Part shown: one piece after another, positions 15,517 to 24,034 of the stretch | Layout of the letters: every line of letters starts with the position of its first letter | How positions within the stretch are numbered: the stretch's first letter is position 1 | Origin: Candidatus Spyradenecus faecavium | Lineage (GTDB): Bacteria > Verrucomicrobiota > Kiritimatiellia > RFP12 > DVOR01 | NCBI GenBank assembly: GCA_018713405.1 | Contig: DVOR01000125.1 | Span: forward strand, 1-28,894 | Reading direction: 5' to 3' | Length of the DNA: 28,894 bases | The notes under the pieces: generated by a model | Told to the model about the DNA's origin: nothing | Databases searched by the model: none | What the model saw: only the letters and a program-made list of their open reading frames with translations | Position numbers and translations under genes: made by a program

Positions 15517-17448
15517 ATGAAAACGATTGGATTTACCGACCAGAGGGGCTTCGCCTTGACGGTCACCCTCGTGTTCTGCCTGGTGGGCGCGTGGGCCCAG
15601 GCTGATTCTTACGGCTGGCCCAAGCGTACGGCCGACATCGATCAGGACGCGCGCTTCGAGCAGTGGCAGGATTATTGGGAGCCCGGCAAGGTATGGAGCT
15701 ATGACGTCTCTTACAGTCTGGGCGGCAAATTCGTGACCAAGACAGAGCTCGAGACATCCATTCCCTGGGCAATGCGTTGGCTGATGCAAGGCAGTCTGAA
15801 AGACTGGGCCGCGGATGTGTACAGGCTCCATCTCGGTGTCTCCGGCACGCAACGGGTGGCGATTCTGACGCTGGCCAACAACATCGACACCGGCTTTTGG
15901 CAATCTTTGGCGTATTCCAACGAAGGCACGTTCCGGCTCAGCGCCCAGTACGACCAAGATTCCAAGCGTGTCCAGAAGAACGCCGAGAATCTGCGAATCG
16001 CGCTCAAGCAGGCAGAAAGCGACTCCTCATGGTGGAAGCGTAGGCTCTTCCTCACCAACGCCGCAGAGCAAGAGGCCGCAATGCAAGAGACAGAGAGGCT
16101 GGAGAAGCGCCTGCTCGCGCGCGAGCGGAATCGCGAGAAGTTCTTCGCGGATCGGAGCAAGTTCGTCGGTGGCGTGGGCGAATACGCCATCGACCTGGAA
16201 GACTTGTTGGAGAAGTTCAAGAACAACGGCGCGTATGACAGCTACAAGGACATCAAGGAGGCCACAGCCGAATTTGTGGACGAATTCGATGGTCGTACGA
16301 TGATTGCCCAGGTGGCGGTAGCGCAAAGCGCCAAAGTGGTTCAGTATCCAGTTCGCCTCATGGAGGGGCTTTCACTCTATTATGCGGCCAATGGTCAGGG
16401 ACCCGAACTCTTGGAGCGTAACTATCGGAAGCGGATCCAAGATGTCGAGAACCGCGAGAAGTCGTTCTCCGGCCGCTCCAAGAAAAACATCGAGGAATGG
16501 AGGAGGCGCGTGGAAAAACGGCGGGACGGTTATTGGGGGCGCATGCCCACGATCGATTCCGTCTGGCAGAAGGCGAAGGCGTGCAATCCCGACGACCCGC
16601 TTGTGGAGTGCTACATCATGCTTCTGGAACGGAACGATGTGTGGGTGCCCGAACTGACCAAGAAGGAGCGTAAGCAACTCCAGACGGCGCCCATTCGCGA
16701 GAACTATCGCAGCGACTTGGCCTTTTTGGAGCTCAGCCGTCAGAACAACCCGAACGCCAATGCGCTCTTCTGGGGCGTCGAGACCTTGCCGGACGGGAAT
16801 CAATTGGAGTTCGCGCCCGGATGTCAGGGGCGTGAACTTGGCAAGACGTGGGTCGTCAAGGGCGCGGTCTTCAACCAGTTGCGGCATCCTGACTTTGCCG
16901 AGTACGCTTTCTCGCCCAATTCGCAGGTGGTCGTGATGCGTGAGCATGACGATTATGACCCCGTGACGAAGCGCCCGTGCTATGTCCTGTCAATCCAGGA
17001 CTCCAGCAACGAGATTCACACGTGGGAGTATGACCCCGTCACGAAGCGCGCCCGCGAGGCGGAGGGCCTTAAGTATGCCAAGACGACGCTTACCTTCGAA
17101 CCCAGCGACGAGGAGATGAAGAAGAAGTATGCTTCCTTCATATGGGACGCCTCGCGCGTGGCGTCCGAGGATAGCGGCAACCCGCTGAATCGAATCTACA
17201 TTGACAAGGAGACCGGCCTGCTTGCCTGTTACAACATCCCTTTGGTCTCGGATATCGGCAATCAAACCGGGAAAAAGATCGGCTCGGCGGCCCCCTACTT
17301 TACGGTGGAACCCGGGACGACCGTGTATCTCAATTTCCAGGCGCAACTCTCGGAGTCGCCGGCGGCGTTGCGTGGGGGCGAGGCGAAACAATTCGACCTG
17401 CCGCCCTTCTATGATCCGCGCCGCTCGGAATGGGGTGTCGTCCAGTGA
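15517..17448 (+). CDS. Secreted coiled-coil protein with duplicated YDPVTKR unit, function unknown
   Basis: 643 residues from the ATG at 15517, chosen because GAAAGGA lies 8 bases upstream and a signal peptide follows (FALTVTLVFCLVGAWAQA, cleavage near AQA|DS). An upstream in-frame ATG would bury the signal. No family is recognised. Residues about 152-217 and 300-342 are strongly charged helices, likely coiled coils. At 479-528 two units begin D/E-YDPVTKR exactly 25 residues apart; the DNA copies (16951-16974 and 17026-17049) match at 22 of 24 bases. The C-terminus is beta-rich and ends WGVVQ. The last 19 bases overlap the ATPase gene, tying it to the transporter. Confidence 0.8.
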   Translation: MKTIGFTDQRGFALTVTLVFCLVGAWAQADSYGWPKRTADIDQDARFEQWQDYWEPGKVWSYDVSYSLGGKFVTKTELETSIPWAMRWLMQGSLKDWAADVYRLHLGVSGTQRVAILTLANNIDTGFWQSLAYSNEGTFRLSAQYDQDSKRVQKNAENLRIALKQAESDSSWWKRRLFLTNAAEQEAAMQETERLEKRLLARERNREKFFADRSKFVGGVGEYAIDLEDLLEKFKNNGAYDSYKDIKEATAEFVDEFDGRTMIAQVAVAQSAKVVQYPVRLMEGLSLYYAANGQGPELLERNYRKRIQDVENREKSFSGRSKKNIEEWRRRVEKRRDGYWGRMPTIDSVWQKAKACNPDDPLVECYIMLLERNDVWVPELTKKERKQLQTAPIRENYRSDLAFLELSRQNNPNANALFWGVETLPDGNQLEFAPGCQGRELGKTWVVKGAVFNQLRHPDFAEYAFSPNSQVVVMREHDDYDPVTKRPCYVLSIQDSSNEIHTWEYDPVTKRAREAEGLKYAKTTLTFEPSDEEMKKKYASFIWDASRVASEDSGNPLNRIYIDKETGLLACYNIPLVSDIGNQTGKKIGSAAPYFTVEPGTTVYLNFQAQLSESPAALRGGEAKQFDLPPFYDPRRSEWGVVQ

Positions 17449-18335
17449 GACCCTTCAGGCGCGGTGCCCGTCCCCCCTTTTCGCTCGTCATTCGCGCTTT
17501 GCGGATGGCGCCGCGGGAGCTCCTGAAACGCTGTGATCGGGGTGGGGCGGCGTGTGCGCCATGGGTCCGCATCCCCGGGACGCTCGTTGTGGAGCCAGGG
17601 ATTCACGTGGTCGTGGGGCCGAGTGGCAGCGGCAAGAGCCTGTTGCTCGGCCTGCTGGCGGGTTATCCCATGCCGGGGGCCCTGGTGCGGGCCGGCTCCT
17701 TCGCCATCGCCGGGCGAGAACTCCTCAGGGAACCGCGCCATGTGGACACCGAGGCCCTGCGCAAGCGGCTGGAGAAGGCCTTCTCGAAGCGGATGGCCTG
17801 TGTCTTCTTGCCGCAACGTGAGCCTTTTGTCGCCAAGGGGCGCATGACCGTGCGGGAGCTGATGTCCACCATCATCGCCGGCATTTGCCCCACGCGTGAG
17901 ACCCTGCGGATGGATAAATCCCGCCTCACCGACGCGCTGGCTCAGGCGTTGGATGGCGAGCGCGGACATTGGACCGCCACCCTGTGCCGCCTGTTGGATA
18001 AGGAGGTGGGAGCCATCTCCGGCGGCGAACGGCGCCGCGTGGAGGTCGCCGCGCGCCTGGTGGGGATGCGTTGTCTGGGTGCCTACGGGGCGCTCCTGTT
18101 GTTGGATGAGCCCACGACGGGGCTGGACGAGGGCAACGCGCGGCAGCTCTTCGAGTTCATTGCGGGTATCGCGGGCGCCAACGCCTCCACGGCCATCGTT
18201 GTCGCCACGCACGACCCTAAACTCATCGCCCATCGCACCAGCACGATTCATGTCGACAAACGCGAGTTGAGCCTTGGCATCGCCCAGGTGACGATCGCCC
18301 AGGCCTTCGCCGCCCCACAGGAGGCCGCTCCATGA
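17430..18335 (+). CDS. ABC transporter ATPase, ABCG-like
   Basis: Motor of an ABC transporter, 301 residues. Walker A GPSGSGKS (63-70), Q-loop Gln129 (FLPQRE), signature SGGERRRVEVA (from 197), Walker B LLLLDEP (222-228) with TTGLD after it, and H-loop His261 (VATHD). The GGERRR signature and the single partner permease resemble the ABCG/White group rather than importers. The first 50 residues are basic and atypical. Translation may instead start at the ATG at 17505; neither site has a clear ribosome-binding site. The gene overlaps the preceding one by 19 bases and the permease gene by 4 (ATGA), which implies translational coupling and a shared complex. The substrate is unknown. Confidence 0.93.
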   Translation: MGCRPVRPFRRGARPPFSLVIRALRMAPRELLKRCDRGGAACAPWVRIPGTLVVEPGIHVVVGPSGSGKSLLLGLLAGYPMPGALVRAGSFAIAGRELLREPRHVDTEALRKRLEKAFSKRMACVFLPQREPFVAKGRMTVRELMSTIIAGICPTRETLRMDKSRLTDALAQALDGERGHWTATLCRLLDKEVGAISGGERRRVEVAARLVGMRCLGAYGALLLLDEPTTGLDEGNARQLFEFIAGIAGANASTAIVVATHDPKLIAHRTSTIHVDKRELSLGIAQVTIAQAFAAPQEAAP

Positions 18336-19945
18336 GGTGGTGGTGGGCCGGTTTGGCCGATTTGCGGCGCATTTCGCAGACGACCCTCTTTTCGTGGTGG
18401 AGTCTCCTGTTGCCTGCCTTCCTGGCGGTGGCGCTGACCTTCATCTTCATCTTTCGGGGCACCCCTGAGGATGCCTTCTCCACCTTCATCTTCTTCTCCA
18501 CACTCTACTTTTTCTGGATCGGCCTTTTCCTCTCCTGCCGCACGATCAATGAGAGCATCGAGACGGGCGAGTGGTCCTATTGGGTCCTCGGCACGCGTCG
18601 CTCCATTCGCTCCTATCTGTGCATGCAGGCTCTTTATCAGATTGCCATCGTCCTGCTCATGGCCTTGGTCTTCGATGCGACGCTTGCTCTCTTGGTGCAC
18701 TGGGGTGCCGGTTGGTGGACGGATGCACTGGTTTCCTCTTACTTTGGCCCCATCGCCGACAACGTGCAGAGCCCCAAGCTGATGGCCATCTTCCTGGGTG
18801 ATGAGCGGACGCTGTGCATGCGAGACTCCTCCCATGTCGTCCGGTTCTGGTTCGTGTGGCGTTTCATCGTCTATCATTGGCTGGGATTGCTGATGGCTGG
18901 CGTTTCCGGCGTGATTGTTGGCCTGTTGCTCAGCGCATGCTTCCGTAAGCCGATTCAATCGATTACGGGGGCCGTCTGCGTGGTCATGGTCTCCATCGTC
19001 GTCTCTTTCACCTCGTTGGACGCCACACGCACCGCGGCCGACCAAGACAATGACCGACTGACCCTCTCGCGTGAGGATTCGCAACCTCCGCTCTTTCTGC
19101 CTCTCTATTATATCGTGCAGACGGCATGCAACACACCGCAAAGCTTCGGCCAGGTCGTTTGCCCCCCGGTCACGTACTACTCGGGCTCGAAGGAGTCGAC
19201 AATCCACCTTGTCCAGACGCCGCGCCCCCTTCGTACGTGGACGACGGCCTTCAGGATTGCCCAGGGGCTCTCCTACCTGCTTCCCCAGCGTTATTTCTTC
19301 AATATCGCCCATGTCACCGTCGCGCGCTATGGCGTCCTTTCCAGGGGCGCGGCGTGGGATGCATCCGGCAATGCCTGGGAGGGTGAGACCCCCTGCGGCC
19401 ACGGCGGCACGTGTCCCTGCGTCTACTGCGTGGGCATCGCCCCGAAGGAGAACTTCAACCCCTTCGCGGCGTGGACGCCCGAGGAAGTGGAGCGGATGCG
19501 GCTCATGTGCGCGGCCCTCGACAAGCATAAAGCCGCCGAACGCCCACGGATTCTGCGCTTCTGCGCCACCCTGTTCGAACCTGGGACGATGAACCAGAAG
19601 GGCGGGTGGCTGGACCTCTACGAGCCGCCCGATCTCGCAAGTCTCTCCAAGCTTTGCGACTGTTTCGCCTATCCTGATGCCGACGCGCTGCGTAAGCTTC
19701 CCCTTTATACCGAGGAGGAACAGGCGCTTTTCGCGGAGTGCGTCGACATCGTCCGGAGACACATCCGCCACGCCCGTGAGCGTGAGCGCGAGGCCTTGCT
19801 CAGGGTGTGGGCGAAGACCGCATGGCTCGAAGCCGGTGGTTGCATAGGCGCCTTGATCCTTTGGGGACTCCTTTTTGGGGGCGCGATGCTTTTGGCCAAG
19901 GGTTGCGGCGCTAAGTTTGTCCATCGTTTCCACTCATTGCGCTGA
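18332..19945 (+). CDS. ABC-2/ABCG-like permease with very large TM5-TM6 loop
   Basis: 537 residues, the membrane partner of the ATPase that overlaps it. Hydrophobic segments lie at about 22-42, 49-68, 97-123, 174-203, 210-229 and 505-528. The charged segment NESIETGEWSYWVLGTRRS (73-91) between TM2 and TM3 sits where ABCG-type permeases carry the coupling helix next to the ATPase. About 275 residues separate TM5 and TM6, far more than the external loop of ordinary ABCG proteins. This loop holds a Cys-rich patch, CGHGGTCPCVYC (about 354-365), that could bind metal or form disulfides. Export of a lipid, glycan or peptide is the default inference from the family; nothing identifies the cargo. Confidence 0.85.
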   Translation: MRWWWAGLADLRRISQTTLFSWWSLLLPAFLAVALTFIFIFRGTPEDAFSTFIFFSTLYFFWIGLFLSCRTINESIETGEWSYWVLGTRRSIRSYLCMQALYQIAIVLLMALVFDATLALLVHWGAGWWTDALVSSYFGPIADNVQSPKLMAIFLGDERTLCMRDSSHVVRFWFVWRFIVYHWLGLLMAGVSGVIVGLLLSACFRKPIQSITGAVCVVMVSIVVSFTSLDATRTAADQDNDRLTLSREDSQPPLFLPLYYIVQTACNTPQSFGQVVCPPVTYYSGSKESTIHLVQTPRPLRTWTTAFRIAQGLSYLLPQRYFFNIAHVTVARYGVLSRGAAWDASGNAWEGETPCGHGGTCPCVYCVGIAPKENFNPFAAWTPEEVERMRLMCAALDKHKAAERPRILRFCATLFEPGTMNQKGGWLDLYEPPDLASLSKLCDCFAYPDADALRKLPLYTEEEQALFAECVDIVRRHIRHAREREREALLRVWAKTAWLEAGGCIGALILWGLLFGGAMLLAKGCGAKFVHRFHSLR

Positions 19946-19958
19946 CAAGGAGTCCATG

Positions 19959-21242
19959 ATGAAACACCCAATTCCTCTTCCCTTCCTGCTGGTCGCGATG
20001 GCGGTTCTTTGTGGATGCTCCGCCTCCGCCCCTGTTGCTCCACGCGTGCCGACGCTCCGCCATTGTTATGCGTTCAGCCAAGAGATGAGCTTCGACTCCG
20101 TCGACTTTCGCGACGCCTCCGGTCTGCTGACTGCGAGAGCCAGCCAGTCTCGCATGTCGCTCACCTATCGATGGAAGATCCCACTCGTCTTCGCCCGAGA
20201 CCGTATGCGGTGGAGTGTGCAGAACGAGGGGTTGCAAACCCCAGACCAAGCCAATCGTTCGAAACGCTTCGAGGCTTATGGATTCGAAGACTCGCCGACA
20301 GGACACTACGTCAGCACGCTCCTGCAAAACACCTTTTGTCGGCCGAATCTCAACGATCGCTACCTCTCGCCTATGTCGCTCGTGCCCAGCCATTTGGATT
20401 TCCTGTTGGACAATCTGAGCCAGGTCATCGTCGAGGGCTCTTCTTCCATTGTGCCCTCCCAGTGCACACCTTACATTCGGCAGGGTGATTCCTCTGCTGT
20501 CGAACAGCTTTTCTTTGATGGTTCCTCCGGGGCCCTCTTTAATCCCGAATGTTTCGTGCGTGTCCCGGCGAACCCAGGCGAATTAACCAAGCGCTATACT
20601 GTCCTCTACGAGCTTAAACAAGAACTTGCCGGCCGGGCCAAACTTGCCGGCCGCGACACGTTGCGACAGATCAACCATCAGCTGGAGATCCCATTTCGTG
20701 TTAAGCCCTCTTTCCCTTGGTTGACGGACGGGTGCCCCATCACCGTCGAATACGACCCCTATTTCGGCCTCTTCACACACATTGATGCCAACATGGAGTT
20801 GCCGAAAGGGGACAGCATCGCCGTCGTCGCGCCGGCCTGCAAACGATTGATTGACTCCTTCACTTTCCATGCCACACGCTTTCAGATCCATATCGACCTT
20901 CAAGATGACGGATTGACCATCAGGCCGCCCTACCGGCGCGGACAAGACATTTTCGAGGACAAAAACCGACTTTTCCGGGTTCACTTCGACCCTTCTGCCA
21001 AGGATGGGCACACCCTGTCGCTCTACAAGCTTTCCCCCACGGATGGCAACTCCTATATCCTTTTCGACGAAGCCATCGTGGAGCGAGTGGGGGCACACGA
21101 AGAGGAACGCTTCGAGGGTACGGCCACGGATGGAACGCCAATCGTGGTAGAGGTTCTTTCAGACAGACAGATCCGTGTCTCCTGGAAGGTCCCCAAACTC
21201 CGTCTCCCCCTGACCTTGACGCGTACGCGCTCGAAACGCTGA
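19959..21242 (+). CDS. Lipoprotein, last gene of the envelope locus, function unknown
   Basis: 427 residues. A type II signal peptide (PLPFLLVAMAVLCGC) has a lipobox-like LCGC followed by SAS, so it is likely lipid-anchored; the Cys before Gly is unusual. The mature part is mainly beta with no recognised domain. Several aromatic-rich strands and the IHIDLQDDGLTIRPPY segment suggest a sandwich or barrel-adjacent fold. A near-exact 13-base repeat (20624 and 20642) encodes a duplicated LAGR. AAGGAG precedes two ATGs; the second (19959) gives the better spacing. It starts 13 bases after the permease gene, so it is probably the periplasmic or outer-membrane partner of the transporter. Confidence 0.82.
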   Translation: MKHPIPLPFLLVAMAVLCGCSASAPVAPRVPTLRHCYAFSQEMSFDSVDFRDASGLLTARASQSRMSLTYRWKIPLVFARDRMRWSVQNEGLQTPDQANRSKRFEAYGFEDSPTGHYVSTLLQNTFCRPNLNDRYLSPMSLVPSHLDFLLDNLSQVIVEGSSSIVPSQCTPYIRQGDSSAVEQLFFDGSSGALFNPECFVRVPANPGELTKRYTVLYELKQELAGRAKLAGRDTLRQINHQLEIPFRVKPSFPWLTDGCPITVEYDPYFGLFTHIDANMELPKGDSIAVVAPACKRLIDSFTFHATRFQIHIDLQDDGLTIRPPYRRGQDIFEDKNRLFRVHFDPSAKDGHTLSLYKLSPTDGNSYILFDEAIVERVGAHEEERFEGTATDGTPIVVEVLSDRQIRVSWKVPKLRLPLTLTRTRSKR

Positions 21243-21309
21243 GTCCCCGCCGCGCACGCTTTCCATACGGCAAGGAGCTGCCTCCACATTCTTTTTCGGT
21301 TATGGCGCA

Positions 21310-21326
21310 CCGCCCCCGGGGGGCGG
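21310..21326 (+). terminator. Weak terminator-like hairpin after the envelope locus
   Basis: CCGCCCCC pairs with GGGGGCGG around one base, followed by a T-rich but interrupted stretch (GTCTCTTGTCTTCTTC). It is the best candidate for the end of the locus in the 272-base gap, but not a classic terminator. Confidence 0.35.
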
Positions 21327-21418
21327 AAGGGTGTCTCTTGTCTTCTTCATGTCTACTCCTTTGAGGTCCACAAACCCGTTATTCACTTTCCAGCTCCAAA
21401 CTTTGCGTGATTTTTTGC

Positions 21419-21447
21419 TTGCGTTTGGGGCGCGGGGGGAGTATGAT
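21419..21447 (+). promoter_or_regulatory. galMp: Promoter of the galactose operon
   Basis: TTGCGT, a 17-base G-rich spacer, then TATGAT. The predicted start near 21454 leaves a leader of about 60 bases before galM. No obvious operator palindrome is seen around it. Confidence 0.6.
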
Positions 21448-21514
21448 AGTGATACAGTAAAGATGGGGCAAGGCCGAGGCCGCGTCCCAGGAAAGGCGCA
21501 AAGGAAGGTCTCTC

Positions 21515-22651
21515 ATGAGCGACAGCAAGCAAGCGGATCCCATTGTCGAGGTCGAGCAGTTCGGCAAGTTGCCGGACGGCACGGTGGTGTTGAGCTACAC
21601 GATGAAGAACGGTCTGGGCGCGGAGCTGCAGGTGCTGGAATACGGCGGCACCGTGCGGCGCTTCACCGTGCCGGGCCCGGACGGGAAGCCGCGCAACGTC
21701 ATCGTCGGCCCCGATACGCTGGAGGGTTGGATCAAGGAGCCTTACTACGGCCAGCTCGTCGGCCGCGTGGCCAACCGCATCGCCTTCGGCAAGTTCTCGC
21801 TGGACGGCAAGGACTACACCCTCGCCACGAACAACGCCCCCGGCGGCATCCCCTGCGCCCTGCACGGCGGCGAGGACGGCTTCAACTCCCGCGTCTGGAA
21901 GTGCAAGGCCTTCTTCAAGGGCACCGAGAACCTCGCCCCCGAGTGGGCGCGCGGCCAGGGTTACTACGGCGAGGACGACGCCTGCCTGCTCCTCTCCCTC
22001 GATTCGCCCGACGGCGACCAGGGCTATCCCGGCGCGGTGCACGTGGACGTGCTCTACGTCCTCACCCCGGACAACACCTGGCGCATCGTCTACAACGGCA
22101 CCTGCGACGCGCCCACGCCGCTCGCCCTCACCCAGCACGCCTATTGGAACCTCAAGGGCTGCGCCCAGGGCGACGTGCTTGACCACACCCTGCGCATCAA
22201 CGCCACGCGCTACACCCCCGTGAACGCGGGCCTCATCCCCACCGGCGAGCTCGCCCCCGTGGCCGGCACGCCCTTCGACTTCACCGCCTCCCGCCGCCTC
22301 GGCGACGACGTGGACGCGGACAATGACCAGATCCGTTACGGCGCGGGCTACGACCACAACTTCGTGCTCGACCACGAGCCCGGCAAGCTGGGCCACGCCG
22401 CGACCCTCGCCTCGCCCGACGGCCTGGCCCTGGAGGTCTGGACCGACCAGCCCGGCATGCAGGTCTACACCGGCAACTACATCCCCGACGGCCTGGTCAC
22501 CCCCGAAGGCCCCACCGTCCGCCGCGGCGGCGTCGCCCTCGAGACCCAGCACTTCGCCGACAGCGTGAACCACCCCGAGTTCCCCACCGTCATCCTGCGC
22601 CCGGGCGAGACCTTCCGGTCCGTGACCGAGTACCGTTTCCCCCAGCGCTGA
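21515..22651 (+). CDS. galM: Aldose 1-epimerase (galactose mutarotase)
   Basis: Interconverts the beta and alpha anomers of galactose so that galactokinase can use it. 378 residues, normal length. Conserved features: GRVANRI (83-89), LHGGEDGF with His117, TQHAYWNL with the catalytic acid His208, YDHNFVLD, and GVALETQHF with the catalytic base Glu343, followed by DSVNHPEFP. There is no signal peptide, so it should be cytoplasmic. GGAAGG stands upstream of the ATG. It is the first gene of a three-gene operon with a sugar porter and galK. Confidence 0.97.
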   Translation: MSDSKQADPIVEVEQFGKLPDGTVVLSYTMKNGLGAELQVLEYGGTVRRFTVPGPDGKPRNVIVGPDTLEGWIKEPYYGQLVGRVANRIAFGKFSLDGKDYTLATNNAPGGIPCALHGGEDGFNSRVWKCKAFFKGTENLAPEWARGQGYYGEDDACLLLSLDSPDGDQGYPGAVHVDVLYVLTPDNTWRIVYNGTCDAPTPLALTQHAYWNLKGCAQGDVLDHTLRINATRYTPVNAGLIPTGELAPVAGTPFDFTASRRLGDDVDADNDQIRYGAGYDHNFVLDHEPGKLGHAATLASPDGLALEVWTDQPGMQVYTGNYIPDGLVTPEGPTVRRGGVALETQHFADSVNHPEFPTVILRPGETFRSVTEYRFPQR

Positions 22652-22688
22652 GCGCCACCCTCTCCCACCATCAATGGAGCATTCCACA

Positions 22689-24002
22689 ATGAGCACTGAA
22701 GCAAAGAACGGCATCAATTGGGTTGCCGTCATCACGATGATGTTCCTCTGCGGCATGATCGCGTTCGTCACCTATCTCGGCCAGCCCCTCTCCAACGTCT
22801 GGAAGGCGCAGGAGGCCATCAAGAACTCGACCCTGCTGGCGCTGCTGGGCAACGCGATGGTCTTCGTGGCCTACCTCTTCATGGGCATCCCCGGCGGCAA
22901 GCTGCTGGGCAAGGTGGGCTACAAGAAGACCGCGCTCATCGGCATCGCCGCCGGCTTCGTGGCCATGGCCGTGCAGATGCTCTCCGGCAAGCTGCCGATG
23001 GACGGCGGCGTGGCCCTGCCCTACGGCGTCTACCTGGTGGGCGGCTTCATCGGCGGCATCTCCGCCTGCCTCCTCAACATGGTCGTCAACCCGATGCTGA
23101 ACCTCCTGGGCGGCGGCGGCAAGCGCGGCAACCAGCTCAACATGGCCGGCATGACCTTCAACTCCCTCACCGCCACCGTCACGCCGCTCATCGTCGGCTC
23201 GCTCGTCGGCGCGGTGACGGCGGAGACCTCGATGGCCGACTGCGACCTGCTGATGTACATCGCCCTCGGCGTCTTCGCGGCCTCCTTCATCATCATCTCC
23301 CTCGTCACGATCAAGGACCCCGAGCAGGCCGTCGTCACCGAGAAGATCGGCGCCTTCGCTCCGCTCCGCTTCCGCCACTGCCTCCTGGGCGTGCTCGCCA
23401 TCTTCGCCTACATGGGCGTCGAGGCCGGCATCCCCGGTGTGATGACCCAGTGGCTCACCGCCGAGGGCGGCCCCCTCGCGGCCACCGGCAACGCCGCGGC
23501 CATCGCCGGCGCCGTCGTGGCCGTCTACTGGCTGCTCATGTTCGTGGGCCGTCTGATCGGCGCGGCCATCGGCGGCAAGGTCTCCTCGCGCACGATGATG
23601 ATCGTCACCTCCGGCGCGGCCATCCTCTTCATCGTCCTCGGCACGCTCACCACCGGGATCGCGGCCAAGATGCCCGTGCTGAGCGGTGGCGTGAAGCTGG
23701 TTGACGTGCCCCTGGCGGCCATCTTCTTCGCCCTCTGCGGCCTCTGCGCCTCGGTCATGTGGCCGGCCATCTTCAACCTTGCCACCGAGAAGCTCGGCAA
23801 GTACACCGCCGCGGCCTCCGGCCTCTTCATGATGATGGTCTTCGGCGGCTTCGTCTTCCAGATCCTCCAGGGCCTGCTCATCGACTCCGGCGTCTCCTTC
23901 ATGGTCTCCTTCGTCGTGCCCGGCCTGGCCCTCGCCTACATCTTCATCTACACGGTGGGCTTCTCCAAGCCCGCGGCCAACATCGAAGAACTCGTCAAGT
24001 AA
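22689..24002 (+). CDS. MFS sugar porter, FucP/GluP (FHS) family
   Basis: Inner-membrane sugar:proton symporter, 437 residues with about twelve helices. MGIPGGKLLGKVGYKKTALIG, LNMAGMTFNSLTATVTPLIVG and the late MWPAIFNLATEKLGKYTAAASG block match the fucose:H+ symporter/glucose-galactose (GluP) group. Placement between galM and galK makes galactose, perhaps with glucose, the likely substrate. The start is the ATG at 22689, with GGAG 9 bases before it; an in-frame ATG at 22674 contains that site and is rejected. Ordinary codon bias links it to its neighbours. Confidence 0.92.
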   Translation: MSTEAKNGINWVAVITMMFLCGMIAFVTYLGQPLSNVWKAQEAIKNSTLLALLGNAMVFVAYLFMGIPGGKLLGKVGYKKTALIGIAAGFVAMAVQMLSGKLPMDGGVALPYGVYLVGGFIGGISACLLNMVVNPMLNLLGGGGKRGNQLNMAGMTFNSLTATVTPLIVGSLVGAVTAETSMADCDLLMYIALGVFAASFIIISLVTIKDPEQAVVTEKIGAFAPLRFRHCLLGVLAIFAYMGVEAGIPGVMTQWLTAEGGPLAATGNAAAIAGAVVAVYWLLMFVGRLIGAAIGGKVSSRTMMIVTSGAAILFIVLGTLTTGIAAKMPVLSGGVKLVDVPLAAIFFALCGLCASVMWPAIFNLATEKLGKYTAAASGLFMMMVFGGFVFQILQGLLIDSGVSFMVSFVVPGLALAYIFIYTVGFSKPAANIEELVK

Positions 24003-24034
24003 CCCCCAAACACCCCTTTACGAAAGGTTTAGCC

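Noticed and set aside
15517..15620. Type IV prepilin leader (QRGFALTVTL) at the start of the secreted coiled-coil protein
   Set aside because: The conserved Glu at position 5 is absent, and the hydrophobic run ends in a good signal-peptidase site (AQA|DS), so an ordinary signal peptide fits better.
21383..22771. A 462-codon minus-strand frame opposite galM
   Set aside because: It is Val/Gly/Ala-rich, with no ribosome-binding site or domain, and spans the galM promoter and the whole gene.
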